A stretch of 64,000 nucleotides of DNA from Oscillospiraceae bacterium (GCA_015067665.1 SVLZ01000003.1:1-64000); one strand, 5' to 3'. Positions 10,281 through 20,918 are shown, numbered from the stretch's first letter. Program-made: numbers and translations. The notes: a model not told the origin generated them from the sequence alone.

Positions 10281-13244
10281 TTGAAAAAGGTAGTAAGCAT
10301 AATACTCTTGTTTGCGCTTTTGGTGCTTCCGCTGTCAGCATGCAAGCCAAATCAAAATGCTGTAGATTTTTCTGTTAGCATCAGTAAGTCTCCCATTTCC
10401 GTTAACGAAACGGCACAAATTGTTGTAACAGGCTTAGATGACACTTCTGCTCTGATGTACAGTTCTCAGAACCCGAGTGTTGCTTCGGTTAGCGATACAG
10501 GTTTGATAACAGGCTTAGCGCCTGGTGTGGCAGTATTTGAGGTGCGCCTGAATGATACTGTCAAAACGGTTCAGGTAGAGGTTAAGGACCTTACAGAGGG
10601 TGACGGCGATGAAGACAGCAAAGTATCCGCCGACGATATCGCAAACCTTCTTCTCTCCAGTCCGTTTACGCAAGAAATCAAGGATGAGGGCGCATTTGGT
10701 CTGGCGAACGCTTCCAATGTAGGCGTAATTAAGGATGAAATTGTCGAAAAATACAAGATTCCCAGTGATGCTGAATTTGATGGCGAAATCATTGTTGTAA
10801 ACAATTTGACCCTGCAGGATGTTCAGAGCGTTATGCCAAACGAAACGGAACTGACTGACTATAATAAAATCCAGTCCGCTATTTATTTGGCAAAGGAAAA
10901 GTCTCAGACGAAATCTGTAAAGGTCAAATTCGAGGGTGAATACAATGTAAACGTACAGGGCATTACAACAGCTCAGGTATTCCAGCTTGACGGCGTCAGA
11001 AATACTTATTTTGAGGGCAATGGCGCTACTATCAAGCTGAATATCACCGATTTAAAATGGTACGGCTATTTTAACGCTTCCAATTTGGAAAATGTTTACT
11101 TTCATAGCCTGAAGCTGGAATTGAGCTTAGCACCCTTCCTCACCGGTACTGTAGAGTCCTCTGATGAGGCAAACAAGAAAATCACGCTGACCGTCGATCC
11201 TGAATTCAACGTTCTGTGTGAAAAGCTTCTTGGAAACAAGAAAAGCATCCGTTCCTATGTGGAATATGACGCAAAGACGAAGGCGCCCAGAGACGGCGGT
11301 AACTTTGTTGTTGACGGATTTACGGGCTATGAGCTTAAAAAGGCCGATGACAAATATGTAATGGAGATTCAGTTTAAGAATGGAATTTCCGTGCCGAGAA
11401 AGGGAACCTATGCCTCTGTTCAGTTCACGCAGTACGACAATTATGGTTTTTCAGTTTCCAACTCTAAGGATGTGTATATTGAAAACCTTACAATGCACCA
11501 TGCTGCCGGTATGGGCCTTGTGGGCAACAGTATCGAAAACCTTTATATCAACAGATACAACTTGGTATTAAAGGAAAATAGTAATGCACTTATGACTGCA
11601 ACTGCAGATGCTTCTCACTTCTCTATGATTAGCGGCAAGTTCTACTATACCAATTCCCTGATCGAAAATTCTCATGATGATGCTTTGAATCTGAAGCACG
11701 GCTATTGGTATAAGCTTGACAGTGTCAGCGCTAAGGATAAGACATTTACCTTGACAAAATTGACATCTGCAATGCCTATGCCTAAGGTAGGTGACAAGAT
11801 TTCAATTTATAATGAGTCCACATTCGAGAGCTACAACCCGAACAGCGGCTATTATACAATTGAATCTGTGACAGCCGTAACAGGCGGCTTCCAGGTCGTT
11901 GTTAAGGAAAGACCTTCCGGCAGTGCCGGCTGGGGCAACGCAAGAGCTACCTTTATTTCCAACACACCGGAGTTCGTATTCAGAAACAACATTATTAGAA
12001 ATAAGCGCAACAGAGGCATCCTCGTTCAAGTGCCGTATGCGGTCATTGAAAATAATCTGTTTGAAAATGTCGGACACGGTTCCATTCAGGCAGCAACTGC
12101 CATGGATATTTACAATGAGGCTACACTGCCCCAGGCAACCATTATAAGAAATAATAAGTTCATCAATAACTGCTATATTAAGCCGGAGCCGCTCTACGGA
12201 GATGTTTCTGTATTTGCAAACGCAAACAACGGCAGTGTCGGTCCTGCAGGTACATTAAAGGGGATTGTTATTGAAAATAACCTCTTCGCAAAGAATGGTA
12301 ACAGCAGTATTACATTGCGTGCGACCGCCGATGCAGCAGTTAAGAATAATCTGTTCTATGAATGCAGTAGAACTTGGCCCAGCGGTAATATTTTCAACTG
12401 TCTGATCGATTTGTATAACAGCAACGGTATTCTTGTGGAGAAAAATTACAACCAAAATACCTTAGACCTTGGCTTGGTCGGCATATCCCTTCAGGGTCTG
12501 ACTACAGAAGAGTGTGTTACTTTGACAGATAATACCAATATCACTCTGCCGGGTAACGAGGACGCAGGTCCTGTAGTCAATGTCTCCAAGCTGACCTCTA
12601 CCATAACGGTCGACGGCGATCTGTCCGAATGGGACAGTGCCAATGCTGTGGATGTAGAGTTCATTGGCGCCAGCACAGCAGAAGGCGAGGAGGTTTCCCT
12701 CTCCGATATCGCAAGCTACTTTAAGATCAATAAGTTTAAGCTCGCATACAATGACGAGGGTATCTACTTTGCCTTTGACATCTACGATGACAAGCTGGAG
12801 GTCAAGACGATCAACGATTTCTGGCTCGGTGACTGTGTAGAGATCCTGATGTCCTCTGTAACAAATATGCCCAATGCAGATATGCAGGTATATAAGGAGC
12901 AGGGCGGTGTCGTGCAATTGGCTTTGGCACCGACTTGGACGAGCAGTGGCTATAAGACCCTTTCTAATGTAAGAACCAACTCCGCATATCTGGAAAACGA
13001 AAACCTGATCCAGGCAAACCTTGTCAGAACGGAAAACGGCTACAAGGGAGAGGTTTTCATTCCCTTTGCCTTTGCTCCTGACTTTAAGACAGCGATCGAT
13101 GCAGATCAGCCCATCGATATTGCCTTTATTGTTGGTGACGCAGAGAGAAGCGACATTAAGCGTGTACAGGTAGGCAATGTTCCTCACTTTGTGGAAAGCT
13201 ACAAGACAAAGACCGCAAAAATGCCCCAGTACATCTTTAATTAG
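10281..13244 (+). CDS. Surface lipoprotein: BIG2-like domain, beta-helix, C-terminal CBM9-like domain; TTG start
   Basis: Lipobox VLPLSACKP; beta-helix rungs; C-terminal STITVDGDLSEWDSANAVDVEF is CBM9/DOMON-like; TTG follows AGGAGAGGG. Confidence 0.8.
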   Translation: MKKVVSIILLFALLVLPLSACKPNQNAVDFSVSISKSPISVNETAQIVVTGLDDTSALMYSSQNPSVASVSDTGLITGLAPGVAVFEVRLNDTVKTVQVEVKDLTEGDGDEDSKVSADDIANLLLSSPFTQEIKDEGAFGLANASNVGVIKDEIVEKYKIPSDAEFDGEIIVVNNLTLQDVQSVMPNETELTDYNKIQSAIYLAKEKSQTKSVKVKFEGEYNVNVQGITTAQVFQLDGVRNTYFEGNGATIKLNITDLKWYGYFNASNLENVYFHSLKLELSLAPFLTGTVESSDEANKKITLTVDPEFNVLCEKLLGNKKSIRSYVEYDAKTKAPRDGGNFVVDGFTGYELKKADDKYVMEIQFKNGISVPRKGTYASVQFTQYDNYGFSVSNSKDVYIENLTMHHAAGMGLVGNSIENLYINRYNLVLKENSNALMTATADASHFSMISGKFYYTNSLIENSHDDALNLKHGYWYKLDSVSAKDKTFTLTKLTSAMPMPKVGDKISIYNESTFESYNPNSGYYTIESVTAVTGGFQVVVKERPSGSAGWGNARATFISNTPEFVFRNNIIRNKRNRGILVQVPYAVIENNLFENVGHGSIQAATAMDIYNEATLPQATIIRNNKFINNCYIKPEPLYGDVSVFANANNGSVGPAGTLKGIVIENNLFAKNGNSSITLRATADAAVKNNLFYECSRTWPSGNIFNCLIDLYNSNGILVEKNYNQNTLDLGLVGISLQGLTTEECVTLTDNTNITLPGNEDAGPVVNVSKLTSTITVDGDLSEWDSANAVDVEFIGASTAEGEEVSLSDIASYFKINKFKLAYNDEGIYFAFDIYDDKLEVKTINDFWLGDCVEILMSSVTNMPNADMQVYKEQGGVVQLALAPTWTSSGYKTLSNVRTNSAYLENENLIQANLVRTENGYKGEVFIPFAFAPDFKTAIDADQPIDIAFIVGDAERSDIKRVQVGNVPHFVESYKTKTAKMPQYIFN

Positions 13245-13280
13245 TGCCAAAAAAATTTATATAAGAAAGGAAAAACGAAC

Positions 13281-16151
13281 ATGAAAAAGATCTTAGCAGT
13301 TCTCTTGACAATCGCGATCCTCAGCACATTGGCAGGCTGTATTGGCACACAACCTGTCGAGCCAACAGATCCTTCTACTCCGCAGGATATTGCGGTAGAA
13401 AGCATCGTATTGGCAGCCCAGTCAACCGCACTTGTTGTTGGTGAAACAACACAGTTGACTGTAACCGTAACCCCTGAAAATGCTACTGACAAGACAGTTA
13501 TCTACACTTCCGGTGATGTTGCAGTAGCTACCGTATCTGAGACTGGCCTGGTCACAGCAGTTTCTGCCGGTACCGCAACCATTACCGCAACCGTCGGCGA
13601 TAAGACCGACACCGTAGAAATCACCGTTGCAGAGCCCGCTTCCTCTGACGTTAGTGTTGAGAGCGTTGAGGTTTCTGCACAGGTCAGCAAGCTCAACCCC
13701 GAGCAGACCACGCAGCTTACAGTAAATGTATTGCCTGCAAATGCCACCAACAAGGCTGTTTCTTTCACTTCTGACAATGTTGCAGTAGCGACTGTATCCG
13801 AGACCGGTCTGGTTACAGCAGTCGGCGCAGGTACCGCAACCATTACCGTTACAACTCAGGATGGCGCAAAGACCGATACCGTTGTGATCACGGTAGAGCC
13901 TCCTGTTGCTGACCCCCTGATTAGCCTTGCGGGCGAACTCAGCTACACAGTCAATGCGGGCGAAGACCTCGTGCTTCCCACCGTTACCGCTACGGACTAT
14001 AACGGCACGGATCTGACCGCTGCCATTGAGATGGAAGATTATGATGATGCGAAGTCCATCAATCTTCAGACCAACAAGTTTAATTCCAAGATCGCCGGTC
14101 AGCACACCATCGTGTACTTTGTTTACAGCGAAGCAACGGGAAGAGAAGCAGATCTTGAGATCACTGTCGACGTTGTTCCTGCTGCTGCAGAGAGCTTTGA
14201 TGTTTCCGGTTACACCGATATCAACGCCCTGAGCAATTATGGCACCTTCAAAGAAAACTTTGAAAAGGGCGCAAGTGCCATTTTGGCTAAGCGGACCGAC
14301 TCTAACAACGCTTCCCACATTTCCGGCACCTCCGATGCGATTTCCGGCAACTCCCTGATTATTAACTTCAACAAGACTGCCGGTCATGCAGCAAATCAGG
14401 TGTTTATGAATGCCTTCGGCGATGTTTTCAAGCGCGGCGTTAAGACCACTTACACAGTCGAATTCGACTATAAGGTTATTTCCGCGAACGGCAACACCGG
14501 TGATGTATATCTCCAGCTCGGTTGGGATGGCTTTGACGGCTACAACCTGCCCTTCGTTGCTGACAGCACCGTCGGTAAGGTCAACCACTTCACAGCGAAA
14601 TTCCCCGAAACTACCGTTGCTGCCACCGGTAATGCTTGGTTCTCCTTCTTCAAGCTTTCCGGCTCCAATGATGAGTGCATCATCGCGATCGATAACATCG
14701 TGGTAAAGGCTACGGAAACCGCAGTTACTACAACCGTTATTCCCACCTCCGATCAGCTCCAGGCAGGCTTCACATACGATTGGAAGGACACCTGGTGCGG
14801 CATCGGTAACGGTGAGACCAACATCGTTAACAACATCGAAAATGAAACCGTTAAGAACGCGATCCTGGCTGACACAGAGCATTTCGGTGAAAACGTAATG
14901 CATCTCATTAATGCCGACGGACATATCGTAGCAGGTATCAATGATACCAATATGCTTCCCGGCTATGTTCTGGATGTAGAGTTCTATTTCTACTCTGTAA
15001 ATCACGGCGGTCTCCATGCCATTATGATGGTTGGCGGCGTTGGCGCGACCCAGACCCTCAATGTTGAGCATTTGGGCAACAACATCTATAAGGGTACCTT
15101 CACTTACATCGTAGGCTCCGGTGCAAACGGAATCAACATCTACGCAGCAGGTAACTCTTCCTTCGATATCTATCTGGGCAAGCTCTCTGCTAAGCTCACC
15201 GAAAAGGAAGAAGAAAAGGGTAAGACTCCTAACGGTTACCAGGCTGGTGATAGCTGGGAATTCAATTCCAGACAGTGGGGCAACGAGGATAAGGGTGGCG
15301 TAGGCACCTTTGCTTTCGACGGTAATAACGATGCGATCGCTAACGCCAATATGGGTACTGCTCCCACCAAGTTTGTCTTTACTAAGGGCAATAGCAATAT
15401 GGAATGGGCTCAGATGGGCAACAAGTTTGAGGTCGGCTATACCTACAAGATCACAGCTTACTACTACGTTTCTGAAGTAGTTAATGCAGGCAGACTTTGC
15501 TACAATTTAGATAACAGTGTATTCCTTGACATCAATGCTACTACTGCAGGTTATCATACATATGAAATTGAGTGGACCGCAACAAAGACTGTTGACTTCT
15601 TCTCCATTTACACTCCGGGCGATGGCTTCCTCGGCACGCTTTACCTCGCTGGCATCAAGATTGAGTTGATGCCCTTTGAAACCGAAAAGGCAACAGCCAA
15701 TGGTTACAAGGAAGGCGATAGCTGGGAATTCACTTCCAGACAGTGGGGCAACCAGGATAAGGGCGGCGTAGGCACATTTGCTTTCGATGACAATGCTGAC
15801 GCAATTGCCAATGCCAACATGGGCACTGCTCCTACCAAGTTTGTGTTCTCTCAGACAAATCAGAACATGGAATGGACTCAGATGGGTGGCAAGATGGAAA
15901 CTGGCCACACATATAAGATCACAATGCATTACTATGTTTCTGAAGTTACACAGGGCGGCAGACTTTGCTATAATTTCGATAATGCCGAATTTATTGGTAA
16001 CGCAGATGTAACTGTAGGTTATCATGCATACGAGCTTGAGTGGACAGCAACAAAGAATGTTGACTTCTTCTCTTTGTATGTTCCCGACGGTGGCTTCCTC
16101 GGCACCTTCTATTTGGGAAGCATTGTTGTTGAATTGGTATCTGTGAACTAA
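13281..16151 (+). CDS. Surface lipoprotein with two BIG2-like domains and tandemly duplicated C-terminal module
   Basis: Lipobox STLAGCIG; two BIG2-like repeats ending VATVSETGLVTAVSAGTATITATV / VATVSETGLVTAVGAGTATITVTT; two ~156-aa copies at C-terminus. Confidence 0.85.
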   Translation: MKKILAVLLTIAILSTLAGCIGTQPVEPTDPSTPQDIAVESIVLAAQSTALVVGETTQLTVTVTPENATDKTVIYTSGDVAVATVSETGLVTAVSAGTATITATVGDKTDTVEITVAEPASSDVSVESVEVSAQVSKLNPEQTTQLTVNVLPANATNKAVSFTSDNVAVATVSETGLVTAVGAGTATITVTTQDGAKTDTVVITVEPPVADPLISLAGELSYTVNAGEDLVLPTVTATDYNGTDLTAAIEMEDYDDAKSINLQTNKFNSKIAGQHTIVYFVYSEATGREADLEITVDVVPAAAESFDVSGYTDINALSNYGTFKENFEKGASAILAKRTDSNNASHISGTSDAISGNSLIINFNKTAGHAANQVFMNAFGDVFKRGVKTTYTVEFDYKVISANGNTGDVYLQLGWDGFDGYNLPFVADSTVGKVNHFTAKFPETTVAATGNAWFSFFKLSGSNDECIIAIDNIVVKATETAVTTTVIPTSDQLQAGFTYDWKDTWCGIGNGETNIVNNIENETVKNAILADTEHFGENVMHLINADGHIVAGINDTNMLPGYVLDVEFYFYSVNHGGLHAIMMVGGVGATQTLNVEHLGNNIYKGTFTYIVGSGANGINIYAAGNSSFDIYLGKLSAKLTEKEEEKGKTPNGYQAGDSWEFNSRQWGNEDKGGVGTFAFDGNNDAIANANMGTAPTKFVFTKGNSNMEWAQMGNKFEVGYTYKITAYYYVSEVVNAGRLCYNLDNSVFLDINATTAGYHTYEIEWTATKTVDFFSIYTPGDGFLGTLYLAGIKIELMPFETEKATANGYKEGDSWEFTSRQWGNQDKGGVGTFAFDDNADAIANANMGTAPTKFVFSQTNQNMEWTQMGGKMETGHTYKITMHYYVSEVTQGGRLCYNFDNAEFIGNADVTVGYHAYELEWTATKNVDFFSLYVPDGGFLGTFYLGSIVVELVSVN
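15231..16148 (+). repeat. Tandem duplication of a ~156-aa coding module (15231-15698, 15699-16148)
   Basis: NGYQAGDSWEFNSRQWGNEDKGGVGTFAFDG... versus NGYKEGDSWEFTSRQWGNQDKGGVGTFAFDD... Confidence 0.9.
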
Positions 16152-16161
16152 ATCTTTATGG

Positions 16162-16194
16162 GGTAACTGCTAGGGATTTTCCCTAGCAGTTACC
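16162..16194 (+). terminator. Intra-operonic hairpin, terminator or mRNA stabiliser
   Basis: GGTAACTGCTAGGG-ATTTT-CCCTAGCAGTTACC, 14-bp perfect stem followed by TTT. Confidence 0.6.
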
Positions 16195-16211
16195 TTTAGA
16201 AGGAAGTAATT

Positions 16212-17714
16212 ATGATTAAGCTTAACGGAGAATTATTAGAAAGAATCCAAGCAAATAGGAAAAGAATTGCGGATAAGCAATATTGTGTTCCTGAGGTCTT
16301 TGCCAACGGTGGCGATTGGCCCGGCGATTGGCAGGGAAGAACGATTCTGTCTCTTGCATCCCTATACAATGCTTTAGAGGGCTTTGATAATGAGAGAAAG
16401 GGCGTTCTAAAGCAGCTTACGGATATCCTTGATGCGTTAGATAAAGAAACGAATCCGTACGGCTATTTTGGCGCGTTGCTCGATCCTGAAAAGGTGGATG
16501 AGCAGCAGATCAGCGGAAACTCCTGGTTTTTACGGGGACTTTGTGAGTCTTACCAGATTACCAAGGACGAAAAGATATTCGATAGAATTCATAGTATCAT
16601 AAATAATTATTTACTAAAGCTGTCCGATGCTTATGATAGGTATGAAATCAAAAAGCGTCATTCGGGCGAAGTGAGCGGCTGCTTAAGCGATGAAGTTGAC
16701 AATTGCTGGAAATATTCCAGCGATGTAGGCTGTGCATTTATTATGCTCGACGGTATGTCACATTGCTATGCCCTTACAAAAAATGAAGAACTGAAAAAAC
16801 TGATAGATAAGCTTGTAGATAGATTTGTAGCCACAGATTATGTGGGCCTGTCATTCCAAACGCATGCAACCTGTTCCTGCACAAGAGGAATAATCAGAAT
16901 GTATGAAAATACAGGGGATGATGCGTATCTGTCTAAGGCAATCGCAATTTTTGATAATTACTTAAACTTCGGTATGACCAAGGATTATTGCAATATAAAC
17001 TGGTTTAATAAGCCGAATTCCTGGACAGAGCCTTGTTGCATAGTGGATTCCTATATTATCGCAGCAAAGCTATATAAAATAACAAATGACCATAAGTACT
17101 TAACGATTTTGAATCGGATCTACTTAAATGCCTTGCCTGCTTCGCAAAGAAGCAACGGCGGTGCAGGGTGCAATACTTGCCTGAACGATGAAAATAATGT
17201 ATTAAAGTGTTTCCTTTACGAAGCATTTTTCTGTTGCTCTATGAGATTGTCAGAGGGCCTTAAGTGCATTGTAGAAACTATCCATACCGATAATAGATTT
17301 TTGTTCTTCTTTGAAGGACGGATAGAGACCGAGGCTTATAGTGCCGAAATTACGGGCGATGTATACAAGGATAATGAGATCGTTTTTGAAAGAAAGGACG
17401 ATAGGGATGGTTTGATTAGTTTGGCCTTCTATTTGCATAAGGACTACGATCTGCTATCAGAAAATGTGCAAAGAAACGGCAACTTTGTGACAATTTCCCT
17501 GAAGCCTTTTGAGAAAATAACCGTTGGTATTCGGAGAAGCCATCATTTGGAGGGAGATGTTTATTATCTTGGAGATAATATTCTGTTTAAGAACACCGGC
17601 GATGTTGCCAATAGTTCTCCTAAGGTCACAATTGATGGCACGCAATGCGAGTACATTATGAATTATTTGCATGTCAAAGAAGAGGATGCTGAAAAGGTGG
17701 AGCAGCGTTTATGA
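16212..17714 (+). CDS. Putative GH127-like (DUF1680-like) glycoside hydrolase
   Basis: Alpha-helical barrel-like protein with TEPCC and FFCC motifs resembling the GH127 Glu-x-Cys...Cys-Cys site. Confidence 0.55.
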   Translation: MIKLNGELLERIQANRKRIADKQYCVPEVFANGGDWPGDWQGRTILSLASLYNALEGFDNERKGVLKQLTDILDALDKETNPYGYFGALLDPEKVDEQQISGNSWFLRGLCESYQITKDEKIFDRIHSIINNYLLKLSDAYDRYEIKKRHSGEVSGCLSDEVDNCWKYSSDVGCAFIMLDGMSHCYALTKNEELKKLIDKLVDRFVATDYVGLSFQTHATCSCTRGIIRMYENTGDDAYLSKAIAIFDNYLNFGMTKDYCNINWFNKPNSWTEPCCIVDSYIIAAKLYKITNDHKYLTILNRIYLNALPASQRSNGGAGCNTCLNDENNVLKCFLYEAFFCCSMRLSEGLKCIVETIHTDNRFLFFFEGRIETEAYSAEITGDVYKDNEIVFERKDDRDGLISLAFYLHKDYDLLSENVQRNGNFVTISLKPFEKITVGIRRSHHLEGDVYYLGDNILFKNTGDVANSSPKVTIDGTQCEYIMNYLHVKEEDAEKVEQRL

Positions 17715-19978
17715 ATAATTACTTTTCATTGGCTAAGCCGATTTGGTCAAAGGGACATCTGAATGAGATGAATATAAGTTTGTATTTTTCTTTGGATTTC
17801 AAAAAAGAAGAGTGCAAAAAGATGGTAATTACCGCAAATAATTTCTATAGAATTTATTTGAACGGCAAGTTCATTGCATATGGTCCTGCAAGAGCAGCGC
17901 ACGGTTATCAACGGGTGGACTATTATGACCTTTCTGATTTGGAGGATGAAAATAGGCTGGTTGTTGAGGTAAGTGGATCAAACTGTGTTACTTTTTATGC
18001 ATTAAATACCACACCGTTTCTGCAAGCAGAGCTTTTAGACGAGGACGGTCAAGTTAGATATTATACGGGTAGAGATTTTAGTTGCTACCTAAATGCGTCG
18101 AGACTTCAAAAAGTTGTTAGATTTTCTTATCAGAGAGCCTTTTCAGAATCCTACCGCCTGAATCAGATGCGGTTTGACTTCCTGAAACGGAATAACGGCG
18201 CTTACCAGGAAATCGAAACGGTTTCCGTGGCAGAAAGCAAGCATTTGGACAGAGTCGTGCCGTATTGTAGCTTTCCGGAGGTTCGGTTTGATCTGTTTGA
18301 ATCGGGAACTGTCAGCATCAACGAAAGTAACAAGGTATACGAAGATAGATATATGTTCCTTGAGGGCTTGAAGGTTTTTCCGCAAGATCAGTGGGTTGTG
18401 GATCCCAATAGGGATGTGTCCCTTATGGATTTTTGCAGAGGATGCGAAACCAAGCGCGAACTCAGCAACTACGAATTTTCGACCTATGTCTATCAGGAGA
18501 GCTCTTCGGGTTTTATAACGCTGAATGTGGATGTGCTGGAAAAGGCGAGAGTGTATGTCATCTTTGATGAAATTAACACATCCAAGGAAAAGGATTGCTG
18601 TGAAATTAGCTTTTATAGAAACACGACCCATAACATCATTGACTATGATTTGGATCCCGGAAAGTATGCGTTAATTTCCTTTGAGCCATATACAGCAAAA
18701 TACATTCGTGTGATCGTGGCGACCGGCAAGGTTGTTGTGAAAAATGTAGGGATGGTTTTGTATGAAAATCCTGATAAGTTAAATTTTGAATATCGCTTTG
18801 CTAATAAAAAGATTTCGGACATTGTCCATTCTGCGGTAAATACCTTTGCGCAAAACGCAGTGGATTTGCTGAGCGACTGTCCCAGCAGAGAAAGAGCAGG
18901 CTGGTTGTGTGACTCCTACTTTACATCAAAGGCTGAACAATATATCACGGGAGAGAATAAGGTAGAAAGGGCATTTTTGGAAAATTATGTCCTTTGTAAA
19001 AAGGATGATATTCCCGCTGGAATGATTCCAATGTGCTATCCTGCGGACTTCTTTGACGGTAATTTTATCCCCAACTGGACGCTTTGGTATGTTTTGGAGC
19101 TTGCAGATTATTATTTGAGAACGGGAGATAACGATCTTGTCCAACAGAGTAAGCGCAATGTTTTGGGTATTATGGATTATTTCTCGAAGTTTGAAAATGA
19201 GGACGGCTTGTTGGAAGATTTAGAGGGATGGGTGTTCGTTGAGTGGTCAAAGGCGAATGATGCAGATCATATTTGTGGTGTAAATTATCCTTCCAATATG
19301 CTCTATTCCAAAGCGCTTAAAGTTGCTGGCGAGTTGTACGGAATGGGAGATTATATCGAAAAGTCCGAGGTAATTAAAAAAGTGATCCTGACGCAGGGAT
19401 TCAATGGCGAGTTCTTTGTGGATAACTCCGTTAGAAAAGATAAGAAATTGGTTTTGACCAACAACCTTACCGAAACGGCACAATATTATGCGTTCTATTT
19501 CAATATTGCTACAAAGGAAAGCCACCCGAAGCTGTTTGATACTTTGGTCAATCATTTTGGCCCATATCGGGATTACAAGACTATATATCCGGAAATTGAA
19601 AAAAGCAATGTGATGGTCGGTGATGTTTTCAGATTAAGTATCCTGAACGATAATGAAAAAAATCATATCGCATTAAAGGAGACTATTGCTTATTTCCATA
19701 ATATGACCGTGTTAACAGGCACATTATGGGAGCACGATTCTTTCCATGCTTCGCTCAATCACGGATTTACCAGCTTTATTATTAACTTAATTATTTCTTC
19801 CATATTTGGTATGAAACATATTGATAACACCAATAAAACGGTGGTGTTTGACAGTCATTATTTGGACGAGGATGCCTTTGTTAGTATACCGGTACTCGGT
19901 GGGAAATTGGAACTGTGCATCTCTAATAATGAGCGGAAAATATCCTTACCCGAGGGTTACAAAATGATTCTTAAGTAA
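17711..19978 (+). CDS. GH78-like alpha-L-rhamnosidase family protein
   Basis: NFYRIYLNGKFIAYGPARAAHGYQRVDYYDLS and DCPSRERAGWLCDSYFTSKAEQ. Confidence 0.8.
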   Translation: MNNYFSLAKPIWSKGHLNEMNISLYFSLDFKKEECKKMVITANNFYRIYLNGKFIAYGPARAAHGYQRVDYYDLSDLEDENRLVVEVSGSNCVTFYALNTTPFLQAELLDEDGQVRYYTGRDFSCYLNASRLQKVVRFSYQRAFSESYRLNQMRFDFLKRNNGAYQEIETVSVAESKHLDRVVPYCSFPEVRFDLFESGTVSINESNKVYEDRYMFLEGLKVFPQDQWVVDPNRDVSLMDFCRGCETKRELSNYEFSTYVYQESSSGFITLNVDVLEKARVYVIFDEINTSKEKDCCEISFYRNTTHNIIDYDLDPGKYALISFEPYTAKYIRVIVATGKVVVKNVGMVLYENPDKLNFEYRFANKKISDIVHSAVNTFAQNAVDLLSDCPSRERAGWLCDSYFTSKAEQYITGENKVERAFLENYVLCKKDDIPAGMIPMCYPADFFDGNFIPNWTLWYVLELADYYLRTGDNDLVQQSKRNVLGIMDYFSKFENEDGLLEDLEGWVFVEWSKANDADHICGVNYPSNMLYSKALKVAGELYGMGDYIEKSEVIKKVILTQGFNGEFFVDNSVRKDKKLVLTNNLTETAQYYAFYFNIATKESHPKLFDTLVNHFGPYRDYKTIYPEIEKSNVMVGDVFRLSILNDNEKNHIALKETIAYFHNMTVLTGTLWEHDSFHASLNHGFTSFIINLIISSIFGMKHIDNTNKTVVFDSHYLDEDAFVSIPVLGGKLELCISNNERKISLPEGYKMILK

Positions 19979-20159
19979 TAACCGGATTTAATTGCATGCT
20001 CGCACATAAAAACACCTTGACTAGTGAATTTGAGCAGGACTCTATAGATTTAGCGGTTCCGTCACTTAACTCGGTTTGCAGTACGGAGCGCATCTAATGA
20101 AGGAAATTAGCTGACAAAAGATACGCCTTCACATCTATGGATGCGGGGGCGTGTTGCTA

Positions 20160-20625
20160 TCAGAAATGCTTTCCTTCTCCGGGACGATCTTCTCCTTCGC
20201 CTATGAGATCTTCAACCGGATGGTCAACGATCTCTGCAGGTTTCGCAGTTTCGAAGGGATTTGGTTGTCCGCTGGGTTGCGATTTATATTCCGATAGGCT
20301 CTGATTGCCCATGTCTACGCACTGAACTGTTTCTTCGGATTCTGCGACGTTCGAGTTTTCTGCTTCCTCAGTACACTCTTTCACTGGCGTTTTCTGCACC
20401 GCGGGCTCTGCTTTTGTTGCTACTTCGCTTTTGGTTGGAATCGGCTCGCCGGTAGCTTCTGCGATTTGCTCAACCTGTTCTGTGTGTTTCTGGAAATTCT
20501 TCTCTCTGCTCCATTGCCGCATTCGGCGGTGTTCCTTCGGTTACTCTCGATGATTGCCCTGTGCGCTGTTTTAGTGTGACGAATAACATAATTGTAATTG
20601 CGAGGAAGATGACTAATTTCTTCAT
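20160..20625 (-). pseudogene. Frameshifted small membrane/secreted protein gene
   Basis: MKKLVIFLAITIMLFVTLKQRTG...EFPETHRTG* in one frame, continued by EQVEQIAEATGEPIPTK...GEGKHF in another. Confidence 0.55.
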
Positions 20626-20918
20626 ATCTATGTTCCTTTCCAAGCCTGCCTTTCGCAGCACACCACAAGAATAAACAGAAATTTCAATTAGTCCAGAGAG
20701 AATCGGCACAAAAATGAAATAAATTGCGTATATTTGTTCTATTCGTTTTATTAGTCACCATCGGGCGGTATCGAGAGATGCCGTCTGGCGGTGATGTTTT
20801 TTGAGGGAAGAAAAGACTTGTAATTTATAAAATGTATGGTACAATCACGAAACCCTGGAGAGGGACGAGCCGTCTTCTCTTGAAGAAGAGAAAATTGCCT
20901 GACCCATATTTTTGACCC

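Noticed and set aside
13422-15071. 549-aa minus-strand ORF opposite the BIG2 lipoprotein gene
   Set aside because: Antisense shadow of a repetitive, biased-codon gene; no RBS or domain signal
15231-16148. Assembly-error duplication
   Set aside because: The copies have diverged at many positions, so they are genuine paralogous modules
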